Source: Pseudoalteromonas aurantia (GTDB lineage: Bacteria > Pseudomonadota > Gammaproteobacteria > Enterobacterales > Alteromonadaceae). From it: a DNA stretch of 64,000 nt. A program made the translations under genes and the position numbers. Below, piece by piece: positions 58,146-64,000 of this stretch (its first letter is position 1; the number at the start of each line of letters is the position of its first letter). The stretch spans positions 1-64,000 of the forward strand of contig NZ_PNBY01000008.1 of the NCBI RefSeq assembly GCF_005886875.1, read 5' to 3'. A model generated the notes under the pieces. It ran no database searches. It had not been told where the DNA came from and worked only from the letters and a program-made list of their open reading frames with translations.

Positions 58146-60572
58146 TTGTTACCAATAGAATCAATTTATCCTTCGCTTATTTCTGAGTTGTACTGTCAGA
58201 GTAAAGTACTGTTACAAGCCCCTCCAGGTGCCGGTAAGTCAACTTGGTTACCTTTGAGTTTAATAAGAGATGGGCATTTTAAGCGGATCATAATGCTTGA
58301 ACCTCGGCGCCTTGCCGCAAGAAATATCGCGCAGTTTTTAGCTAAACAGCAACAGGAACCTGTTGGTCAAAGTATTGGGCTTCGTATTAGGAATGATGTG
58401 AAAGTGTCTAACCATACGAAGTTAGAAATAGTCACAGAGGGGGTGTTGACGAGGTTAATTCAGACAGATCCTGAGCTAACGGGTGTTGATTTAATTATAT
58501 TTGATGAATTTCATGAACGTTCTTTGGCTGCAGATACCGCATTGGCTTTGGCCCTTGAAACGCAAATGGCGCTCAGAGAAGACCTAAAAATATTGGTTAT
58601 GTCAGCGACACTCGACGCTCAGCGTTACCAGCAGTTTTTAGGGGGGCCGGTTGTGAGTTGTGAGGGGCGCAGCTTTCCTATTGATACTGTGTATGAGCCT
58701 TTGCATGATGAATCAAAATGGGTAGATGCGATTGCAGGTTTAGTCGTTAAAGCGTTACAAGAGCAACATGGCAGCGCACTGGTTTTTTTACCCGGACAGC
58801 GAGAAATTCATAGAGTAGCCCAAATGTTATCGGTGTATAAATTGTCCGATACTGAAATAGTCACTTTGTTTGGTGATCAAGATAAACAAACTCAGCAAGC
58901 GGCTATTGCCCCTGCAAAAGAGGGCTTGAGAAAGGTCGTCTTGACTACCAATGTGGCTGAGACATCGTTAACGATTGAAGGGATTCGGATTGTTGTCGAT
59001 AGTGGAAAACGCCGGGCTGCACAATTTAATCTTAAAACCGGTGTGACAGAATTATCGACAGTGTCGATATCGAGATCATCAGCGGTTCAACGAGCCGGGC
59101 GAGCGGGAAGAATTGAGCCTGGCGTTGTATATCGACTGGGTTCTCATGAACAATTTGAACGGCGTGATGGTCATGATATACCAGAGATACTCAGTTCAGA
59201 TATCGCTAGCTTATTGCTTGAAGCGAAAGTATGGGGCACGGAGCTCATTGAGTTGCCATTAATTGATCAACCAAGTCATGGTCAAATACAGCAAGCGACT
59301 CAGTTGTTAGAAATGCTCGAAATACTTGATAAAGATGGCAAGCTAACTCCTCTAGGTAACAAGGTTCATAGTTTTGGTACAGAGCCGCGTTTGGCACACA
59401 TGTTGATCAAAGCTCAAACTTTAGAGGCTAAGTTATCTGGGATCACAACACTGGCATGCTACTTCATTGCATTGCTTGAAAGTAGGGTAACAAGTAGTCC
59501 TGAGTTAAGGGTTGCTTTGCTAAATCAGTTTGAGCGGCCACATCACACATTTACGGCACAATTGAATCAATGGTTAAAACGTTTGAAGCTGGCAAAGCCT
59601 CTTACACTTTCTACAGAGCATTTAAGTATCATCGTTGCGCTAGCCTTTCCAGATAGGCTGGCGAAACGGCGAGGTCAAGGGTTTATACTGGCAAATGGTG
59701 CAGGCGTGAACAGTCATGATAGTCATTGGTTAAGTGATGATTACATCGCTATCGCGGTGCTTGGGGGGCATAAAGGCCAGCGTATATTCAGTGCGACTGA
59801 TTTATCAATAAAGCAGTTAAATGACGTGTTACCTTATTTGTTTACCCACTATAGTGTTTGTGAATTTGATGATAAAAAAGGGCGTTTTGTACACGAAGAT
59901 CGCACCGCAATTGGCGATTTAATCATTGGTGCCGTGCCAAGCTCGAAAGAGATTGATATAACAATGAGAACTCAAGCTTGGTTAGCGTTAATTGAAAAAC
60001 ATGGTTTTGTGCTATTCGCGCAATATGATGATGTAAAACCTTTCCTTAATCGTTTGTCGTTAGCGTCACGTTTTTATCCGTCGGAGTTTAACAATTTAGA
60101 TGAGTTGGCTTTATTTAAAGAAATAAATAAATGGCTTGCTCCATTCTTACATGATGTTAAACAGCTGACACAGTTAAAAAAATTAGACTTGAAATCGGCA
60201 ATAATAAGTTGTTTAGATTGGCAGCAGCAACAGTTATTAGAACAAATACTACCAAGAAGAATTCAGGTTCCAAGTGGTTCTAATGTAAAAATTACTTATC
60301 AACTCGAAGGACCGGCTAAAGTGTCGGTTCGTATGCAAGAAGTATATGGGTTAACTGAAACTCCTAAATTATGTCGAGGCCAGCTGCCGTTATTGATGGA
60401 GCTATTGTCACCGGCAAGCAGGCCATTACAGCTAACACAAGATTTGGCGCATTTTTGGAAAAATAGTTATAAAGAAGTGCAAAAGGAAATGAAAGGCCGA
60501 TATCCAAAGCATTTTTGGCCGGATGATCCCGCCACATCACCAGCGACCAATAAAGTTAAAAGTCGAATGTAG
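58146..60572 (+). CDS. hrpB: ATP-dependent helicase HrpB
   Basis: The 808-residue product (E. coli HrpB is close to this length) shows all DEAH motifs: P-loop LLQAPPGAGKSTWLPL (about 22-37), LEPRRLAARNIAQ, TEGVLTRLIQ, FDEFHERSLAADTALAL (about 119-135), MSATLDAQRYQQ, ATNVAETSLTIEGI-type phrasing (here TTNVAETSLTIEGIRIVVDS) and QRAGRAGRIEPG (about 318-329). The end KEVQKEMKGRYPKHFWPDDP is the family's hallmark. The start is TTG 58146, since MLPIES matches the short leader of the family and no better ATG lies upstream. Cytosolic RNA helicase-like protein; its precise role in bacteria is unsettled. Confidence 0.9.
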   Translation: MLPIESIYPSLISELYCQSKVLLQAPPGAGKSTWLPLSLIRDGHFKRIIMLEPRRLAARNIAQFLAKQQQEPVGQSIGLRIRNDVKVSNHTKLEIVTEGVLTRLIQTDPELTGVDLIIFDEFHERSLAADTALALALETQMALREDLKILVMSATLDAQRYQQFLGGPVVSCEGRSFPIDTVYEPLHDESKWVDAIAGLVVKALQEQHGSALVFLPGQREIHRVAQMLSVYKLSDTEIVTLFGDQDKQTQQAAIAPAKEGLRKVVLTTNVAETSLTIEGIRIVVDSGKRRAAQFNLKTGVTELSTVSISRSSAVQRAGRAGRIEPGVVYRLGSHEQFERRDGHDIPEILSSDIASLLLEAKVWGTELIELPLIDQPSHGQIQQATQLLEMLEILDKDGKLTPLGNKVHSFGTEPRLAHMLIKAQTLEAKLSGITTLACYFIALLESRVTSSPELRVALLNQFERPHHTFTAQLNQWLKRLKLAKPLTLSTEHLSIIVALAFPDRLAKRRGQGFILANGAGVNSHDSHWLSDDYIAIAVLGGHKGQRIFSATDLSIKQLNDVLPYLFTHYSVCEFDDKKGRFVHEDRTAIGDLIIGAVPSSKEIDITMRTQAWLALIEKHGFVLFAQYDDVKPFLNRLSLASRFYPSEFNNLDELALFKEINKWLAPFLHDVKQLTQLKKLDLKSAIISCLDWQQQQLLEQILPRRIQVPSGSNVKITYQLEGPAKVSVRMQEVYGLTETPKLCRGQLPLLMELLSPASRPLQLTQDLAHFWKNSYKEVQKEMKGRYPKHFWPDDPATSPATNKVKSRM

Positions 60573-61099
60573 AGAGGGGTATTCTTCGAGCTTATGTCGA
60601 GTTTTTAGAGTTTTAGTGAGTCGTAATGTAAAAGTGAGTATTTATAGAGCTGGCACAACAGACACAGTTTAAGCAAGAAAACACCAATATTCAGATATTG
60701 ACTAGTCAAGAAATCGAATGTGTTTAGGTTTTTCCATGGCGCTATTAGCGCATGTTTTTTGAGCTTTCTATTTTTAGTCATCTTTATAATTATTAGCCAT
60801 ACTTGGTATATCCGCTTTGAGGAGCAAAAGATGAAGCTAATCTTTGGTGATGACTATATACTTAATAATGCTAAGTAAGATTATGGTTATAAAGCTTATT
60901 TTTTAAATTAATATGAATTGCTAGGCTAACATACTACTGATTTCCATAATGTATGTGGCCTTATTGTTTCTAATAAGATCTCATTATGATCGGGCGTTAG
61001 AGTTTTTAGGAACAAAAACCAAAATACATGTTATTTATACGTTAGTTCTTTAATGGTGGTGGGAAGACACTACCATTAAAGAGCTATTGTTTTTGAGTA
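60573..61099. other. Non-coding gap between hrpB and the LysR gene
   Basis: A stem CTTTAATGG/CCATTAAAG lies at about 61050-61083, just past the end of the minus-strand LysR gene. I see no U tract, gene or repeat-family member in the rest, which is A+T rich with many stop codons in all frames. Confidence 0.45.
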
Positions 61100-62038
61100 T
61101 TATTTCAGCGCGTCAGCGACCTCTGCAATTTTTTGCCTTAACCAAATGTGACTTGCGTCTCTGTGTAAAAGTGGGCTCCAGATCATATCTAATTCAAACG
61201 GTGGGATCGGAAAGGGCGGCTCTAAAATACTTAAACCAGGGTCATCTTGGTAAATATTTGCAGCTTTAGAAGGTAATGTCGCAACTAAATTTTGTTCTTT
61301 CGCTAAGTGAATTGCTACGTGGTAATTTCTCGTGAACGTTGCGATATTTCTGTGTTTACCGAAATGAGCGAGGGCTTCATCTACCCAACCAAGTTTTTGT
61401 ACGTCTTCAGGGTCCATGCCGACACCAACACCAAAGCCTGTTTTACTCACCCATATGTGGCGTGCTTTGAGGTATGCGTCGAGGCTAAACTGTTCAATTA
61501 TGGGGTTATCGGATTTTACTAAGCAGCAAAAACTGTCTTTCCAAATGCGTTTATGATGGAATGATTGCGGTAAATTTTCAAAGCGGTTGATCGCCATATC
61601 AACTTTGCCATTCTCTACATCGTGAAATGTCACGTCACTTGGCGTTAAAATATCTAATGTTGTTTCAGGGGCTTCTGCGTGTAATTTACTCAGTAATTTG
61701 GGCGCCAAAGTACTTGCTGCATAGTCACTGGCCATAATACGAAATACGCGTTTACTTTGGCTTGCTTCAAACTCTCGATTAGGCGCTAATGTTTCTTCTA
61801 GCGTCATTAAGATCCCGCGAACAACGGGTTGTAGTTCTAACGCTCTTTCAGTCGGTACCATCCCTTCACTGGTTCGGACTAAAATAGGATCGTTAAATAG
61901 GTTACGCAGGCGTTTTAAGCCGTTACTCATTGCCGGCTGTGTAATGCTCAGTTGATTTGCGGCGCGGGTAACATTACATTCTCGCAGCAGCGTATCTAAA
62001 TATACCAACAAGTTGAGGTCTATTTTACTTATGTTCAC
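61100..62038 (-). CDS. LysR-family transcription regulator
   Basis: The 312-residue protein has the winged helix-turn-helix at residues 6-65 (LNLLVYLDTLLRECNVTRAA then QLSITQPAMSNGLKRLRNLF) and a substrate-binding domain of the LysR kind beyond (FRIMASDYAASTLAPKLLSK, about 98-117). The effector is unknown. The start is GTG 62038, which lies within the end of aceK (14-base overlap), so it is made together with isocitrate dehydrogenase kinase/phosphatase. A role in acetate or fatty-acid metabolism is a reasonable guess from that overlap but has no sequence proof. Confidence 0.85.
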   Translation of the reverse strand: MNISKIDLNLLVYLDTLLRECNVTRAANQLSITQPAMSNGLKRLRNLFNDPILVRTSEGMVPTERALELQPVVRGILMTLEETLAPNREFEASQSKRVFRIMASDYAASTLAPKLLSKLHAEAPETTLDILTPSDVTFHDVENGKVDMAINRFENLPQSFHHKRIWKDSFCCLVKSDNPIIEQFSLDAYLKARHIWVSKTGFGVGVGMDPEDVQKLGWVDEALAHFGKHRNIATFTRNYHVAIHLAKEQNLVATLPSKAANIYQDDPGLSILEPPFPIPPFELDMIWSPLLHRDASHIWLRQKIAEVADALK

Positions 62039-63773
62039 GGCTTTCCTTTATTATTGTTTTGTCTAAATATTTGAATCGCTGCTGTTGTGGGTACGGATAA
62101 ATGTGTTTAACCACTTTATTGGTCACGTCCTTTTGCGCTTGTAACCAATAATTGACGTCCAGCAGATCAGGGTGCGCGTTCTTAAACACCGTCTTGAGTT
62201 TAGGGTTTGTGAGTACAAATGTATATAGTTGCTCAGGAAATACATCTTGTGGTGCAATCGATTGCTGATCTGTACCTGAATAGAGATCCTCAAGAGACGG
62301 CTTTTTCATGCGTCGAAAATTCATATCGGTTAGGTATTGTACTTCATCGTAATCATAAAAAACGATGCGCATGTGTTTGGTAACACCAAAGTTTTTTAAT
62401 AGCATGTCACCGGGAAAGATATTGGCATGTAGCATTTCTTTAAGGGCATGACCATAGTCGATTATGGCATGCTCTAGTTGGGCGTCATTGGCATTCTCTA
62501 AATACAAATTTAGCGGGGTCATACGCCGTTCAATATATAAATGTTTAATCGTGACAACGTCATCTTCTATTTGCATACTGCCCGATATAGTCTGCATTAA
62601 GGTGGTTAGCAATGCAGGCTCAATACGTCCTTTGGGAATGACAACATTGGAATATTCTATTGTATCGGCCATACGGCCCACCCTGTCATGATTTTTTACG
62701 AGTTGGTATCGCTGTACTACGGTCTCTCTACCAAAGGGCTTACTTTCCGAGAAGGTATCTTTGATAACTTTGAATACATAAGGGAAGTTAGGGAGAGTAA
62801 ATACCATCATCACCATGCCCAGTGTACCGGGAGCAATCGTGAATTTGTCTTGAGTGGTATCAAGGTGGTCTAGAAACTCGCGATAAAATTCGGTTTTACC
62901 TTGTTTGTGAAAGCCGATGGCGTTGTATAGTTCAGCGGGTGTTTTACTGGGCATTAATTGGTTTAAAAAACGCATCATGGCAGAAGGTGCGTGTGTTTCA
63001 ACTAAGAAATAAGCACGTGCGAAACCAAAAATAACACGCATCTGCGATGAGCTTGTAAGTAGGGCGTCTATGTATAAGCCCCCTTTATGATGATGAAGTA
63101 CAGCGATAATAAACGGTTGTACACCGCTGGTGGAAACAACTCGGCCCACAATGTATGCTGCTTTATTACGATAAAATGGCGCTTCAAGCATATCAAAACG
63201 CATCATATGGCCATGATGATGCGTATCGGGTGCTTGCTTAATAAATGCTTTGACTAGGTTACGGATATCTTGCTCGAGATCTCGAAATTGGCATTTAAAA
63301 TCAATATGCTCGACAATATCGGCAATGGTAGGGATGAGCCCCTCCACAACAGGGAAGTAACTGCGATATTCTGCCTCAACAGGCAGAGCAGGTGCATTTT
63401 TGAGTGTTGTTTGAACAAAAATAAACGCATTATTAAAGTATCGACGATGAAATAGCCTACAAAACACGGAATTATAAAAAGTTTCTGCAAGTTCGGCTTG
63501 TGGATGAAAGGTCAATAAGTCGAGGTAGTGCCGTTTGATATCTAGCCATAAACTTTCATGGAGCGTTGAGCACGTTACTGTCATTTTTAACTGAGTAATG
63601 GTTTCTTCAACGCGTTGGTCATAATGATCAATTCGCATTGAGCTTATTTTTTGCATCTTATCCCAATGTTGTTGGGCAAATGCTTCAGGTACTTCTTTGG
63701 TGATAGATTGAAATAGTCGATAATGTTTTGTAAAACCGGCTAATATCAGCTTAGATATTGCAAACGCATCCAT
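62025..63773 (-). CDS. aceK: Isocitrate dehydrogenase kinase/phosphatase AceK
   Basis: AceK phosphorylates and dephosphorylates isocitrate dehydrogenase, steering carbon between the TCA cycle and the glyoxylate shunt. The 582-residue product (578 in E. coli) aligns throughout: AETFYNSVFCRLFHRRYFNN (about 99-118), APFYRNKAAYIVGRVVSTSG, FGFARAYFLVETHAPSAMM, the kinase core MVMMVFTLPNFPYVFKVIKD (about 319-338, Lys335 or Lys337 as the ATP-binding Lys) and KNHDRVGRMADTIEYSNVVI (about 357-376). NIFPGDMLLKNFGVTKHMRI and FYDYDEVQYLTDMNFR follow. No aceA or aceB lies next to it in the window, unlike in enteric bacteria. The stop overlaps the LysR start. Confidence 0.95.
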   Translation of the reverse strand: MDAFAISKLILAGFTKHYRLFQSITKEVPEAFAQQHWDKMQKISSMRIDHYDQRVEETITQLKMTVTCSTLHESLWLDIKRHYLDLLTFHPQAELAETFYNSVFCRLFHRRYFNNAFIFVQTTLKNAPALPVEAEYRSYFPVVEGLIPTIADIVEHIDFKCQFRDLEQDIRNLVKAFIKQAPDTHHHGHMMRFDMLEAPFYRNKAAYIVGRVVSTSGVQPFIIAVLHHHKGGLYIDALLTSSSQMRVIFGFARAYFLVETHAPSAMMRFLNQLMPSKTPAELYNAIGFHKQGKTEFYREFLDHLDTTQDKFTIAPGTLGMVMMVFTLPNFPYVFKVIKDTFSESKPFGRETVVQRYQLVKNHDRVGRMADTIEYSNVVIPKGRIEPALLTTLMQTISGSMQIEDDVVTIKHLYIERRMTPLNLYLENANDAQLEHAIIDYGHALKEMLHANIFPGDMLLKNFGVTKHMRIVFYDYDEVQYLTDMNFRRMKKPSLEDLYSGTDQQSIAPQDVFPEQLYTFVLTNPKLKTVFKNAHPDLLDVNYWLQAQKDVTNKVVKHIYPYPQQQRFKYLDKTIIKESREHK

Positions 63774-63848
63774 AAAAGCTTACCAAGTGGTCTGACTTGT
63801 TGTTAGGTTAACATGCTTTACTGGCTCTTTGTCAAAGACCTTGATAAA

Positions 63849-63989
63849 TCATTCATAGCGTTTTAGCTTTTTTTCTATCCTAGCTATTTGCTTCGTGACC
63901 ACCTTAACTTCTTTTTTATGCTTTCTATTAATCGACTTAAGCTGCTTTTTGATATCTTTTACGGTTTCCTTACGCTTTTTATCATCCAT
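63849..63989 (-). CDS. Small lysine-rich coiled-coil protein (may be the end of a longer gene)
   Basis: A 46-residue frame from ATG 63989 to stop 63849 reads DDKKRKETVKDIKKQLKSIN then KEVKVVTKQIARIEKKLKRY; about 40 percent is Lys or Arg and the spacing is that of a continuous helix. The frame remains open to the right edge, so this may be the C-terminus of a larger protein. Family not recognised. It lies upstream of aceK on the same strand with about 75 bases between. Confidence 0.4.
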   Translation of the reverse strand: MDDKKRKETVKDIKKQLKSINRKHKKEVKVVTKQIARIEKKLKRYE

Positions 63990-64000
63990 AACATGACGGA

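Overview
The window looks like part of a marine gammaproteobacterial chromosome, most likely Pseudoalteromonas or a close relative. This rests on recalled protein similarity (MetA, MetH, HrpB and AceK close to the enteric proteins), moderate GC, the short palindromic 'taggcg...cgcc' repeats and the P2-type tail genes. No rRNA or tRNA gene was seen.

Positions 1-46313, all on the + strand, form one very large contractile-tail locus. The right third (about 36029-46313) is a single P2/R-pyocin-like tail engine: a tail-terminator-like protein, gpV spike, separate PAAR tip, gp25/W wedge, sheath FI, tube FII, E and frameshifted E', a 1332-residue tape measure, then U, X and D. No capsid, portal, terminase, integrase, holin or endolysin gene lies in the window, which fits a tailocin or phage-tail-like particle; the left edge cuts the locus, so lysis or regulatory genes may lie outside.

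The left two thirds are the unusual part: several receptor-binding cassettes feeding that one tail. Cassette A (1-4393): end of a gpI-like protein, a collar protein, a 990-aa fibre and a DUF4376-like protein. Then an IS3 wreck, an exporter fragment and an orphan fibre piece (4394-7800). Cassette B (7825-12486): J, I, collar, two proteins with Mtd-like N-terminal domains, a tip protein and a small terminal protein. Cassette C (12704-30831): a divergent J and I, two giant fibres of about 1120 aa with a collar protein between them, a DUF4376-like protein, and a DUF4815-type baseplate/fibre set. Cassette D (32463-35959): J, I, collar, short fibre and tail-assembly chaperone. Three J and four I genes (one partial) against one sheath, tube and tape measure suggest alternative or mixed baseplates and fibres, giving a broad or switchable target range. 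The three giant fibres are mosaics of near-identical and unrelated blocks. Repeat arrays sit at cassette junctions (7460-7800, 14553-15190, 30833-32340).

From 46314 on the sequence is ordinary chromosome: an EamA transporter (-); a MetJ-box promoter driving metA and a methionine synthase split into two genes (+); a periplasmic binding protein overlapped by a TPR-GGDEF diguanylate cyclase (+); two FtsX/MacB-like permeases without an ATPase (-); hrpB (+); and a LysR regulator overlapping aceK (-). A small lysine-rich protein lies at the right edge.
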